DNA of 20,100 nucleotides from positions 1 to 20,100 of the forward strand of contig CANRKE010000013.1 of the NCBI GenBank assembly GCA_947631135.1, given 5' to 3'. The DNA comes from an uncultured Bacilli bacterium. GTDB taxonomy: Bacteria > Bacillota_I > Bacilli_A > RF39 > UBA660. The notes under the pieces were generated by a model that did no database searches, was not told the DNA's origin, and saw only the letters and a program-made list of their open reading frames with translations. Both the position numbers and the translations under genes were made by a program. Positions 7,246 to 15,315 of the stretch are shown in pieces. Position 1 is the stretch's first letter. Each line of letters begins with the position of its first letter.

Positions 7246-8898
7246 ATGAAAAAGAGTAAAAAGAAAAAGTTAGTTTTAACAATTATATTATTATCAATTA
7301 TTGTACTTGTTTTATTAATGGGTATAATTATTAGAATAATTGATAATAAATTTAGAGAAGATATTAAAAAACATTATAATACTTATGTTAAATTAATAGA
7401 TAATACTAATATATATAAGAAAGATAAAGATAATTATGTACATATTGGTAAGATAAGTAAAGATTTTAAGATTGAACTTGAAAATATTGATGTAAAAAAA
7501 TATAATGATAAATATTTTAAAATTAAGAATAGTGATTATTATGTATATTATTTAGATGTTAAAAAAATAGATAAATATAATAAAGAAGAAGTTAATCCTA
7601 ATTATTTAGTATTTAATAGTAATATTAAAACTAATAAGACTACTAAATTAATAAAAGATAATACATATATAGAAATTAATAAATCGTTTGAATTTCCAAT
7701 AATGTATATGAACGATGAATATTATTTTGTAAGTTATATGAATGATATATATAAAATAGAAAAGGATAGTGTAAAAGAAGTAGTAGAAGTAGATAATACT
7801 GATATTAAAAGTTCTGAATATATTAGTGTTATTGATTATGGTAATACTAATTTAGATAATTTAAATACACAAATGCAATATTTAAAAGATAATAATTATT
7901 ATACGATTACTTTAGAGGAATATAAGTCTTGGCTTAAAAATAATATAAGATTAAAAGAAAAAGCAATATTACTTACAATTGATAATGAAAACAATGATAT
8001 TTTAAACAAAATAAAAGAATATAATTTCAATGTAGAAGTAACTAAAGATAGTGGAATGAATTTTTCTGATAATAATAAAACAATGAAAGCAGGTACTAAT
8101 ACAGAGGTGAATAACAGATATAAAGTAGATAATACAACAACTATAGATAATTTTAAAAATATGTGTTTAGGGCTTGATGTTGTTATTGCTAAAGTAGAAT
8201 CAGTTACTAAGGAAATAAAGAAAAAAGAAGGAATAGCAGTTTTAAATTATCATTTCTTCTATGATCCTACTCAAGGTGAAAGTTGCAATGAAAATATTTG
8301 TTTAGAAACTTCAAAATTTAGAGAACAATTACAGTATTTAAAAGACAATGGATTTAAAACATTAAAAATGGATGAGTTTGTTAGTTGGATATATGGTGAA
8401 ATTGAACTTCCAGAAAAAAGTGTGTTATTAACTATTGATGATGGAGCTATGGGTACAGGAGCACACAATGGTAATAAATTAATACCTATACTTGAAGAAT
8501 ACGATATGCATGCAACATTATTTCTTATAACTGGTTGGTGGGATATAAGCAATTATAAATCAGATCATTTAGATGTTGAAAGTCATACATTTGATATGCA
8601 TCAAGGCAATATTTGTTCAAATAAAAGTAGGGGTGCACAAATGTTGTGTTCATCAAAAGAAAAGGTATTAGAAGATTTAAGAAAATCTATAGATGTTACA
8701 AAAAGTAAAAATGCATTTTGTTTTCCATTATATGCTTATGATAATGATGCTATTGAGTCAGTAAAAGAAGTTGGCTTTAAAATAGCATTTATAGGTGGTA
8801 GTGTTAAAGCAACTAGATCAAGTGATAAGTATAAAATACCTAGGTATCCAATATATAAAACTACTACACTTAATCAATTTATAAATATGGTAAACTAA
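7246..8898 (+). CDS. Membrane-anchored polysaccharide deacetylase with a decayed duplicate domain
   Basis: 550 residues. A lysine-rich start and one membrane segment (about 9-32) anchor the protein; the rest should face outward. Residues 35-185 match nothing I recognise. The C-terminal NodB-type domain (about 328-548) has TIDDG (396-400, metal-binding Asp pair), the second metal motif HTFDMH (447-452) and FPLYAYD (493-499). These enzymes remove acetyl groups from cell-wall N-acetylhexosamines. Residues 191-266 repeat the start of the same domain: QYLKDNNYYTITLEEYKSW and ILLTIDNE match QYLKDNGFKTLKMDEFVSW and VLLTIDDG, but the second Asp and Gly are lost and the copy stops short. The start is ATG 7246 after GAGGTG; an ATG at 7234 lies upstream of that site and is in frame. 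Co-transcribed with rluB. Confidence 0.85.
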   Translation: MKKSKKKKLVLTIILLSIIVLVLLMGIIIRIIDNKFREDIKKHYNTYVKLIDNTNIYKKDKDNYVHIGKISKDFKIELENIDVKKYNDKYFKIKNSDYYVYYLDVKKIDKYNKEEVNPNYLVFNSNIKTNKTTKLIKDNTYIEINKSFEFPIMYMNDEYYFVSYMNDIYKIEKDSVKEVVEVDNTDIKSSEYISVIDYGNTNLDNLNTQMQYLKDNNYYTITLEEYKSWLKNNIRLKEKAILLTIDNENNDILNKIKEYNFNVEVTKDSGMNFSDNNKTMKAGTNTEVNNRYKVDNTTTIDNFKNMCLGLDVVIAKVESVTKEIKKKEGIAVLNYHFFYDPTQGESCNENICLETSKFREQLQYLKDNGFKTLKMDEFVSWIYGEIELPEKSVLLTIDDGAMGTGAHNGNKLIPILEEYDMHATLFLITGWWDISNYKSDHLDVESHTFDMHQGNICSNKSRGAQMLCSSKEKVLEDLRKSIDVTKSKNAFCFPLYAYDNDAIESVKEVGFKIAFIGGSVKATRSSDKYKIPRYPIYKTTTLNQFINMVN

Positions 8899-8917
8899 AA
8901 TAATATTTTTACATATA

Positions 8918-8946
8918 TTTACAAAATATTAAAATAATGCTATACT
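8918..8946 (+). promoter_or_regulatory. Promoter of the ltaS operon
   Basis: TTTACA at 8918-8923, a 17-bp spacer and TATACT at 8941-8946 with an extended -10 TG (8938-8939). It lies 28 nt before the start codon of ltaS. No terminator separates it from the upstream gene. Confidence 0.75.
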
Positions 8947-8973
8947 TTAACATGTACTAGTAGAGGTGATTCT

Positions 8974-10992
8974 ATGAAGTTTAAAATGTATTTAAAAAAA
9001 ATGATAGAAAAAATTAAAAATGTTGATTATAAAGGATATTTTAAAACAAGTATACTATTTCTTACATTTGTTATATCAAATTTAATTAATTCATCTATTC
9101 TTAGAATGATGACTGTTAAAAATTATTTTGATTATAAACCAATATTAGGAGATTTAGCATTCTTAGTTTTAGTGGGTGCTCTTGGATATTTATTTAAGGC
9201 AAGAAAAAGGTTTAAGTATTACTTTTTTTGGTCTATAGTATTTACTGCTATATGTGTTATTAATTCGATGTACTATGGATGGTTTGTATCATTTTCAAGT
9301 GTATCATTACTTGCAACATCATTACAAGTAGTAGATGTTGGTGATGCAGTTGTAAAACAAGTTTTAAGAATACAAGACTTTGTTTATCTATGGCAACCAA
9401 TAACATTTTTATTCATAAATAAAAAATTGAAAACTAGAGGATATTTTAATAATATTGCAAGAAAAGAATCTAGAAAAAAACGTTTTATACATACTTTGGT
9501 AGCTGGTGGTATAATACTTGCAGTATTCTTATTAAATCTTACATCACTAGAATATGGTAGACTTTCTAAACAATGGAATAGAGATTATATAGTTCAAAAA
9601 TTTGGAATATATATATATCATGTAAATGATTTAATTAAAAGTTTAGAACCTAAGTTTTCTACATTATTTGGTTATGATAGTGCATATAGAGAATTTAGAG
9701 AATATTATGATGAAAATACTATAGAGAAAAAGACTAATAAATATACAGATATTTTTAAGGGTAAAAACCTTATTATAGTACATACTGAGAGTATGCAAGA
9801 TATATCAATGAACACTTCTTTTAATGGAATCGAAGTTACACCTAATTTAAATAGAATTGCAAAAGAAGGATTATATTTTTCTAATTTTTATTCACAAGTT
9901 AGTGTAGGTACATCATCTGATGCAGAATTTACTTTTAACACATCGTTATTACCAGTAAATAATGGTACAGTATTTATAAGTTATTTTGATAGATATTATT
10001 ATTCACTACCTAAGATGATGAAAGAAGCTAATTATAGTGTATATAGTATGCATGGTAATAATGGATCTTTTTGGAATAGAGATGTTATGCATAAAAATTT
10101 AGGATATGATAAATTTTATAGTAAATCAAGTTATGATATAGATGAGGTTATAGGACTTGGTTTATCTGATAAATCGTTCTTTAGACAATCAGTAGATAAA
10201 TTACTTGATATTAAAAATAAAAGTGATAATCCATTTATGGCTACACTTATAATGCTATCTAATCATACACCATTTGATGATGTAGAAAAATATGGTGATT
10301 ATAAAGTAACTATGGATTATGAAGATGTTGATGAGTTTGGTAATACTGTTGTTAAAACTGCAAATTACATGGAGGGTAAAAGTTTAGGTAATTATTTTAA
10401 ATCATCACATTATGCTGATGAAGCTATTGGTGAATTTATGAATTTACTTGACAGTAGTGGGTTACTTGATAATACAGTTGTAGTCTTCTATGGTGATCAT
10501 GATGCAAAATTACCAAGAAAAGAATACAATTATATGTTTAATTATGATCCAGTAAATGATAAGATGCTTGATGAAGATGATCCTAATTATGATGAGTTTG
10601 ATTATTATGATTATGAATTGAATAGAAAAGTACCATTCATAATTTGGGCTAAAGGTATAGAACACGAAGAGATTACTACAGCAATGGGAATGTATGATTG
10701 TCTTCCAACGTTATCAAATATGTTTGGTGTTTACAATAAGTATGCACTTGGACATGATATATTTAATCAAACAGATAATTTAGTACCATTTCCAAATGGA
10801 AATTGGGTAACAAATAAAGTATATTATAATAATTCTAAAGAAGAATATATACCACTTACAACAGAACCTATAAGTGAAGAATATATATCAGAAAATGTAG
10901 AAAAATCAGATCAATTACTGAACATATCAAATAATATAATAGTATATGACTTAATAAAAGGTAATATAGAAAAAGAAAATGAAAAGGAGTAA
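8974..10992 (+). CDS. ltaS: Lipoteichoic acid synthase-type phosphoglycerol transferase
   Basis: 672 residues. Five hydrophobic segments between about 24 and 190 form the membrane domain; an extracytoplasmic sulfatase-fold domain follows from about 260. The LtaS active-site residues can be placed: E272 in VHTESMQ (metal), T313 in VGTSSDAEF (the phosphoglycerol-accepting threonine), W367 and R369 in HGNNGSFWNRD, D508 and H509 in YGDHD. LtaS polymerises glycerol phosphate from phosphatidylglycerol into lipoteichoic acid, leaving diacylglycerol, which the DgkA-type kinase encoded further on could recycle. It starts at ATG 8974 behind AGGTGAT (8964-8970). A small membrane protein gene follows after 6 nt. 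Whether it is the main synthase or a paralogue such as YqgS or YfnI cannot be told from this window. Confidence 0.9.
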   Translation: MKFKMYLKKMIEKIKNVDYKGYFKTSILFLTFVISNLINSSILRMMTVKNYFDYKPILGDLAFLVLVGALGYLFKARKRFKYYFFWSIVFTAICVINSMYYGWFVSFSSVSLLATSLQVVDVGDAVVKQVLRIQDFVYLWQPITFLFINKKLKTRGYFNNIARKESRKKRFIHTLVAGGIILAVFLLNLTSLEYGRLSKQWNRDYIVQKFGIYIYHVNDLIKSLEPKFSTLFGYDSAYREFREYYDENTIEKKTNKYTDIFKGKNLIIVHTESMQDISMNTSFNGIEVTPNLNRIAKEGLYFSNFYSQVSVGTSSDAEFTFNTSLLPVNNGTVFISYFDRYYYSLPKMMKEANYSVYSMHGNNGSFWNRDVMHKNLGYDKFYSKSSYDIDEVIGLGLSDKSFFRQSVDKLLDIKNKSDNPFMATLIMLSNHTPFDDVEKYGDYKVTMDYEDVDEFGNTVVKTANYMEGKSLGNYFKSSHYADEAIGEFMNLLDSSGLLDNTVVVFYGDHDAKLPRKEYNYMFNYDPVNDKMLDEDDPNYDEFDYYDYELNRKVPFIIWAKGIEHEEITTAMGMYDCLPTLSNMFGVYNKYALGHDIFNQTDNLVPFPNGNWVTNKVYYNNSKEEYIPLTTEPISEEYISENVEKSDQLLNISNNIIVYDLIKGNIEKENEKE

Positions 10993-10998
10993 TGAAGT

Positions 10999-11694
10999 AT
11001 GGCTAATAAAAAGAGTGATGAAAAAAAGAAAAAGAAAAAATTAAATAAAGGGAAATTGGTATTTGTAATAATTTTTGTATTATTGTTTATTGTTTTAGGA
11101 GTATATATTTATAATACGATATTTAAAAAGATGAATACATCAGTAAAAAAAGTAAAAATTACTGATGAAATAAAAGAATATGGATATGTACTTGAAGAAA
11201 ATGAAACTAAGTTATATAAAGACTATTTTAAACAATTGGTTAAAACTTTAGATGGTAAGGATGAAGATGAAATCGATTATGATAAATATGCTGAATTAAT
11301 AGCTAAGTTGTTTGTTGCTGATTTTTATAATTTAGATAATAAAATAACTAAAAATGATATTGGTGGTCTACAATTTATACACGAAGATATGCAAGAAAAT
11401 TTTACTTTAAAAGCAAAAGATACTATGTACAAAAATATTGAAAGTAATGTATATGATAATAGAAAACAAGAGTTACCAATTGTTGAAGATATATCTCTTG
11501 ATAGCATAGATAAATCAACATTTAAATATAAAGATACAGATTATGATTCTTATGAGGTTACTCTTTCATGGAAATATAAAAAAGATCTTGATTATGATGA
11601 TGAAAAAATATTTACTATAATAAAATCAGATAAAAAATTGTGGTTGGTTGAGTCAAAAGGTGTTGATAAAAATAAAGAATCTAATAAAAAATAG
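10999..11694 (+). CDS. Unrecognised single-pass membrane protein linked to ltaS
   Basis: 231 residues; I do not recognise the family. It begins with a cytoplasmic stretch very rich in lysine (residues 4-20), one membrane segment (about 20-40), and an outward-facing domain of about 190 residues rich in Lys, Asp and Tyr. The last third (ISLDSIDKSTFKYKDTDYDS to the end, with WKYKKDL and KLWLVESKG) looks like beta strands of a small alpha/beta extracellular domain, reminiscent of NTF2-like or DUF-type stress proteins, but this is only an impression. Ribosome binding site AAGGAG lies just inside the end of ltaS, 6 nt separate the genes, and no promoter intervenes, so the two are translated from one mRNA. 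An accessory role in lipoteichoic acid assembly is an inference from position. Confidence 0.75.
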   Translation: MANKKSDEKKKKKKLNKGKLVFVIIFVLLFIVLGVYIYNTIFKKMNTSVKKVKITDEIKEYGYVLEENETKLYKDYFKQLVKTLDGKDEDEIDYDKYAELIAKLFVADFYNLDNKITKNDIGGLQFIHEDMQENFTLKAKDTMYKNIESNVYDNRKQELPIVEDISLDSIDKSTFKYKDTDYDSYEVTLSWKYKKDLDYDDEKIFTIIKSDKKLWLVESKGVDKNKESNKK

Positions 11695-11705
11695 TATATA
11701 TACTA
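11692..11705. repeat. AT palindrome across the stop codon of the ltaS operon
   Basis: TAGTATATATACTA is a perfect 14-nt palindrome that includes the TAG stop. No T-run follows, so termination here is doubtful; in such AT-rich DNA it may be chance. Confidence 0.35.
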
Positions 11706-11737
11706 TATACATTATACATAATAATAATGATAGAGTA

Positions 11738-11766
11738 TTGACAAATAAACACATTTATGATACAAT
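11738..11766 (+). promoter_or_regulatory. Strong promoter of the 11811 gene
   Basis: TTGACA at 11738-11743, a 17-bp spacer, and TACAAT at 11761-11766 preceded by an extended -10 TGA. One of the best promoters in the window. Transcription should begin near 11773. Confidence 0.82.
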
Positions 11767-11771
11767 TAGTC

Positions 11772-11786
11772 TAACTTGTCAAGTTA
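11772..11786. promoter_or_regulatory. Operator-like palindrome at the start site of the 11811 gene
   Basis: TAACTTG-T-CAAGTTA: two perfect 7-bp arms around one central base. The single-base centre cannot form an RNA loop, so a protein-binding DNA site is more likely than an RNA hairpin. It covers the expected transcription start, the usual place for a repressor. Confidence 0.5.
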
Positions 11787-11810
11787 ATACAAATATTGGG
11801 GGTTGATATT

Positions 11811-12230
11811 ATGGAAAAGAGTTATATAATTGAATACATGGATGAGAATGAGTTCAATAAAAGAGAAAGAGCCTTAAAGAGATACAATATGATAGCATTT
11901 AAGAAATTAGCGTTTGATTATTGTCCAAAATTAAAAGAAGGTAATTTTCTTGGTAAAGTTGTTGGTCGTGATGAAGAAATTAAAGCAACTAATTATGAAC
12001 TTTCTCTACCTACTGACGAGTTATTTGTTAAAGTTCATGGTGAAATAATATTGCATTATTGTGTATATGATGATACTAATGTAATAATGTTTAAAACAAT
12101 TACTCCAGATAGTATATTGGATGAAGGACATAGATCTGAACTTAAAACATATAAAGGTGTTGTATTATCTAATGAAAATTCAGCACGTGATAAATTTAAA
12201 ATTGATTTATTAAATATGATACAGCGTTAA
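11811..12230 (+). CDS. Unrecognised 139-residue soluble protein, single-gene unit
   Basis: I do not recognise this family. The protein has no signal or membrane segment. The first 45 residues are charged and helical (MDENEFNKRERALKRYNMIA); the remainder looks like beta strands with aromatic and hydrophobic alternation (NYELSLPTDELFVKVHGEII, then LHYCVYDDTNVIMFKTI) and ends in a helix. It contains only two cysteines (C38 and C84) and no obvious catalytic motif. The ATG at 11811 follows GGGGGT; an in-frame TTG at 11796 falls within that ribosome binding site. It has its own consensus promoter, a palindrome at the transcription start and a terminator overlapping its stop codon, so it is regulated as a single gene. 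A role in regulation or stress would be guesswork. Confidence 0.85.
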   Translation: MEKSYIIEYMDENEFNKRERALKRYNMIAFKKLAFDYCPKLKEGNFLGKVVGRDEEIKATNYELSLPTDELFVKVHGEIILHYCVYDDTNVIMFKTITPDSILDEGHRSELKTYKGVVLSNENSARDKFKIDLLNMIQR

Positions 12231-12258
12231 AATTGATCTTGATTTGATCAATTTTTTT
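12229..12258 (+). terminator. Rho-independent terminator of the 11811 gene
   Basis: AAAATTGATC (12229-12238) pairs perfectly with GATCAATTTT (12246-12255), a 10-bp stem with a 7-nt loop, followed by a T-run to 12258. It overlaps the last two bases of the stop codon. Confidence 0.88.
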
Positions 12259-12437
12259 GTTTGATACATTTCTAAATTTATATACATATACTCTATTTAC
12301 ATGATAAAATGAAAATAAAATCTTTCCATATTAAATGGTAAATAAACAATGATATTGTACATCTAGTGTATAATATTTAATTTTATACAAATATCATAAT
12401 GTAGTAAATCAAGACATATTATAATTTAGGTGGTAAT

Positions 12438-12665
12438 ATGTCTTTTAAGAGTTTAATAGATGATAATAATGGAGTAGTAATTATAAATAAAGATATTATA
12501 GATATAAGAAATTATCAAGATATAATTAGTTTTGATGATAATAAATTTAAAATAAAAATTAATGATAAAATTATGATATTTAGCGGTATGAATATTGCAG
12601 TAAAATTACTTAAACAAGAGGAATTAGTATTATCAGGTAATATTAATAATATAGAATATAGGTGA
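12438..12665 (+). CDS. yqfC: YqfC/YabP-family sporulation protein
   Basis: 75 residues, a complete small single-domain protein. The order of short beta strands, with IDIRNYQDIISFDDNKFKI and a glycine near the middle (SGMNIAVKLL), matches the YabP/YqfC family of small sporulation proteins. In Bacillus subtilis yqfC and yqfD are adjacent and transcribed in the mother cell under sigma E; yqfD disruption blocks sporulation at a late engulfed stage. Here yqfD follows after 4 nt. The start ATG 12438 has AGGTGG before it. The 179 bp upstream contain a TATAAT at 12369-12374 and a TTGTACA at 12355-12361 but no convincing complete promoter. The assignment leans on both sequence and the yqfD neighbour. 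Confidence 0.83.
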   Translation: MSFKSLIDDNNGVVIINKDIIDIRNYQDIISFDDNKFKIKINDKIMIFSGMNIAVKLLKQEELVLSGNINNIEYR

Positions 12666-12669
12666 TACT

Positions 12670-13872
12670 GTGAAAAATACTTTCATAAATAAATTTGATA
12701 GTTTAATAAAAATTAGTATTAGTGGTAGAGGTGTAAATAGATTTATAGATAGACTATATAAAAATAAAATAAATATGTATGATATTAATAAAATAAGTAG
12801 AAATAAAGTTATATTGAAAGTAAATTATTATGATTATGAGAGAATAACAAAATTAAAATCTATATATGAAATAAATAGTATGAATACTTATGGAATTATT
12901 AAAATTAAAAAATTAGTAAATAAAAATAGATTTATGATAATATCATTATTATTTTCTTTTTTTGTAATAATGTTTCTATCAAATATAATATTTAATATTA
13001 ATATAGTACATTCATCAAAAGAAATAAGAAATTTAATAAGTAGAGAGTTAGAAAGTAATGGTATTAAAAAATATGGATTTAAAAAAGAATATAGTGATCT
13101 ACAAAAAATAAAAGAAAAAATATTAAAGAATAATAAAGATAAATTAGAATGGTTAGAAATAGAAAATATAGGTACTACTGTTAGAGTTAAATGTGAAGAA
13201 AGAATATTAAATAGTAATGAAAAAGTATATCCATATCAAAATATAGTCGCACAGAAAGATGGAATAGTAAATAATATATATGCAAAAGATGGTTTTATTA
13301 AATATGAAATAGGTGATTATGTTAAGAAAGGTGATGTTTTAATTAGTGGAGAAATATATGATCCAAATGGTAAATTTTTAGGATTATCTGAAGCACTTGG
13401 TGATGTATACGCAGAAGTGTGGTATAAAGTTCATATAACTTATCCATTATATTATAGTGAAATAAAATATACTGGTAATAAAATTAATAGTTATGATTTA
13501 GTATTTTTAAATAAGAGATTTAGTTTAAAAAAAGATAAATTTAAAGACGAAGTAATAACTGATAAGGTAGTAGTATCAAACAATATTTTTAATATAGGAA
13601 TATTTAAAAGTAAGAAAGAAGAAGTAGAAAAAATAGATAGTATAAATACATATTCTTCCGCACTCATTGAAGCTGAAAATAAAGCTAAAACTACTATAGA
13701 AGAAAGATTAGGTGAAAAAGAAAAAATTTTATATCAAAAAACTTTGAGTTTTTTAGAAAAAGATAGTACAATAGAAGCAGATATATTTTTTAGTGTAGTT
13801 GAAAAAATTTCAAAACCAGTAGAAATAAAAGAAGAAGATTATAAGGAATTAGAAGAAGAAAAAGAGGAATAG
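12670..13872 (+). CDS. yqfD: Sporulation protein YqfD
   Basis: 400 residues, the usual YqfD length. A cytoplasmic N-terminal domain (1-85, ISGRGVNRFIDRLYKNKI is typical of the family) is followed by one membrane segment (about 88-112) and a large outer domain. Within the latter, residues 192-230 (VAQKDGIV then YEIGDYVKKGDVLISGEI) form a lipoyl-like hairpin as seen in HlyD-type proteins. The C-terminal end is a highly charged helix. Required for sporulation in Bacillus, exact job uncertain. It starts with GTG 12670; AGGTGAT at 12660-12666 overlaps the stop of yqfC, so the two are probably translationally coupled. The next gene begins 2 nt after its stop. Presence of this pair suggests that the organism, or a recent ancestor, forms endospores. 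Confidence 0.9.
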   Translation: MKNTFINKFDSLIKISISGRGVNRFIDRLYKNKINMYDINKISRNKVILKVNYYDYERITKLKSIYEINSMNTYGIIKIKKLVNKNRFMIISLLFSFFVIMFLSNIIFNINIVHSSKEIRNLISRELESNGIKKYGFKKEYSDLQKIKEKILKNNKDKLEWLEIENIGTTVRVKCEERILNSNEKVYPYQNIVAQKDGIVNNIYAKDGFIKYEIGDYVKKGDVLISGEIYDPNGKFLGLSEALGDVYAEVWYKVHITYPLYYSEIKYTGNKINSYDLVFLNKRFSLKKDKFKDEVITDKVVVSNNIFNIGIFKSKKEEVEKIDSINTYSSALIEAENKAKTTIEERLGEKEKILYQKTLSFLEKDSTIEADIFFSVVEKISKPVEIKEEDYKELEEEKEE

Positions 13873-13874
13873 TT

Positions 13875-14483
13875 ATGTTTTTTAAGAATGCTATAACAGA
13901 ATTAATTAATTATATATGGCCAATGATAATTATTGTTGTAACTATGTTAGTTTTTTTAAGATTATCATATATATTAATACATAAGAAAAAAATTGAAATA
14001 TATAAAGAATTAATTAATTTAGGTTTTATAATATATATATTATCACTTTTTTATATAGTAACATTGCAAGATGTAAATTATGGTACAAGTAATTTTATAC
14101 CATTTAAAGAAATTACAAGATATGATATTGGTAGTAAGTTATTTTATAAAAATGTAATAGGTAATATAATATTATTTATTCCTCTTGGATTTTTTATATC
14201 TTACTATATTAAACCTAAAAATATAATAATACCTGCATTTTTAATAATATTCTTTTCATCAGTAATAGAATTTACACAAGACAAGATTGGTAGAACTTTT
14301 GATATAGATGATATAACATTAAATGTTATTGGAGGTATTATAGGGTATACTTTATACAAATTATATGGATTTTTACCAAAATTTACACGAAAAACCTGGT
14401 TTTTAAACACTGTTTGTATTATAATAGTAATTGCTTTTGTGTTATACCTATTAAATATTTATGGAGTTATTAATGGATGGTGA
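13875..14483 (+). CDS. VanZ-like membrane protein
   Basis: 202 residues with about five membrane segments. The VanZ-family signature is clear: NFIPF (73-77), NVIGNIILFIPLGF (93-106), E132 in SSVIEFTQ, and R140-TFDIDDITLNVIGGIIGY (to 158). VanZ proteins are membrane proteins of unknown mechanism; VanZ itself raises teicoplanin resistance, and homologues are widespread in Gram-positives. The gene sits 2 nt after yqfD and 6 nt before ybeY, in the place where Bacillus has phoH and pgpH. The operon position argues for a housekeeping envelope role rather than imported resistance, and I see no other van genes. Confidence 0.9.
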   Translation: MFFKNAITELINYIWPMIIIVVTMLVFLRLSYILIHKKKIEIYKELINLGFIIYILSLFYIVTLQDVNYGTSNFIPFKEITRYDIGSKLFYKNVIGNIILFIPLGFFISYYIKPKNIIIPAFLIIFFSSVIEFTQDKIGRTFDIDDITLNVIGGIIGYTLYKLYGFLPKFTRKTWFLNTVCIIIVIAFVLYLLNIYGVINGW

Positions 14484-14489
14484 TTTTTT

Positions 14490-14933
14490 TTGAACACATA
14501 TGAGATAATAAATCTACTAGATTATGATATAGAGGAATTACAGATATTAGATGAAGTAATTAATTATACTTTAAAAAGTGAAAAAGTAAATGATGCAATA
14601 TTAAATGTAATAATAGTAGATAATAAAAGAATTAGAGAGATAAATAAAAAATTTAGAAATATAGATAGAGAAACAGATGTTATAAGTTTTGCATTTGAAG
14701 ATAATCAGAATATAGAATTACCAGTAAGAATGTTAGGAGAAATATACATATCAATAGATAAAGCAAAAGAGCAAGCAATAAATTATGGACATAGCTTAAT
14801 AAGAGAAATTGCATTTTTAACAGTGCATGGCCTACTACATTTATTAGGTTATGATCACATGAATAAAGAAGATGAAAACATTATGTTTTCACGTCAGGAG
14901 ATGATTTTAAATGAACTTCAAATTACTAGATGA
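14490..14933 (+). CDS. ybeY: Endoribonuclease YbeY (rRNA maturation factor)
   Basis: 147 residues, normal length for the family. The zinc site is intact: HGLLHLLGYDH with H113, H117 and H123. The upstream RETDVISFAFED (60-71) is the other conserved block. YbeY is a single-strand endoribonuclease for 16S rRNA 3'-end maturation and ribosome quality control in the cytoplasm. The start is a TTG at 14490: GGTGAT at 14479-14484 overlaps the stop codon of the VanZ-like gene, there is no in-frame ATG nearby, and TTG gives the expected N-terminus. The 3' end overlaps the lipid kinase gene by 23 nt. Adjacent ybeY and dgkA is a conserved arrangement in Bacillota. Confidence 0.94.
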   Translation: MNTYEIINLLDYDIEELQILDEVINYTLKSEKVNDAILNVIIVDNKRIREINKKFRNIDRETDVISFAFEDNQNIELPVRMLGEIYISIDKAKEQAINYGHSLIREIAFLTVHGLLHLLGYDHMNKEDENIMFSRQEMILNELQITR

Positions 14934-15315
14934 AAAGATTAAGAAAAAAAGAAGAAAAAAGATTAGTTTTAAAAGACTTTTAAAAAGTTTTACTTATGCA
15001 GTAGAAGGAATTAAATATACTTTTATAAATGAACAAAATTTAATAGTACATTCTATTTGTGCGATACTTGCTATTATTTTTGGTTTTATATTTAAAATAA
15101 GTGGATATGAATGGTTAGCTATTTTAATAGTTATAGGATTAGTAATAGCTGCAGAATTAATTAATACTTCATTAGAAGCAGCAGTAGATTTACTTTCACC
15201 AGAGATGCATCCTCTTGCAAAGATTGCTAAAGATACAGCTAGTGGAGCAGTATTTGTACTTGCTATTACATCAGTTATTGTAGGTATGGTAATTTTTTTA
15301 CCTAAAATATTTTAA
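14911..15315 (+). CDS. dgkA: Undecaprenol/diacylglycerol kinase, DgkA family
   Basis: 134 residues: a basic amphipathic N-terminus and three membrane helices. The family active-site motif is complete: INEQN (39-43), ELINTSLEAAVDL (82-94, with E82, N85, E89 and D93) and KIAKDTASGAV (104-114). Gram-positive members mainly phosphorylate undecaprenol to replenish the lipid carrier for peptidoglycan and teichoic acids; some also use diacylglycerol, the by-product of the LtaS reaction. AGGAG lies about 10 nt before the ATG, inside ybeY, whose last 23 nt overlap this gene. The next gene begins immediately after its stop codon. Confidence 0.94.
   Translation: MNFKLLDEKIKKKRRKKISFKRLLKSFTYAVEGIKYTFINEQNLIVHSICAILAIIFGFIFKISGYEWLAILIVIGLVIAAELINTSLEAAVDLLSPEMHPLAKIAKDTASGAVFVLAITSVIVGMVIFLPKIF

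Noticed and set aside
12263..12292. Sigma-E-type promoter for yqfC (GATACA ... CATATACT)
   Set aside because: Only a partial match, about 145 nt from the start codon; in DNA this AT-rich such matches are frequent. A second candidate at 12394-12422 would leave too short a leader.
13875..14483. Glycopeptide-resistance island based on the VanZ-like gene
   Set aside because: No vanA/H/X/S/R-type genes are nearby, and the gene is embedded in a conserved housekeeping operon.
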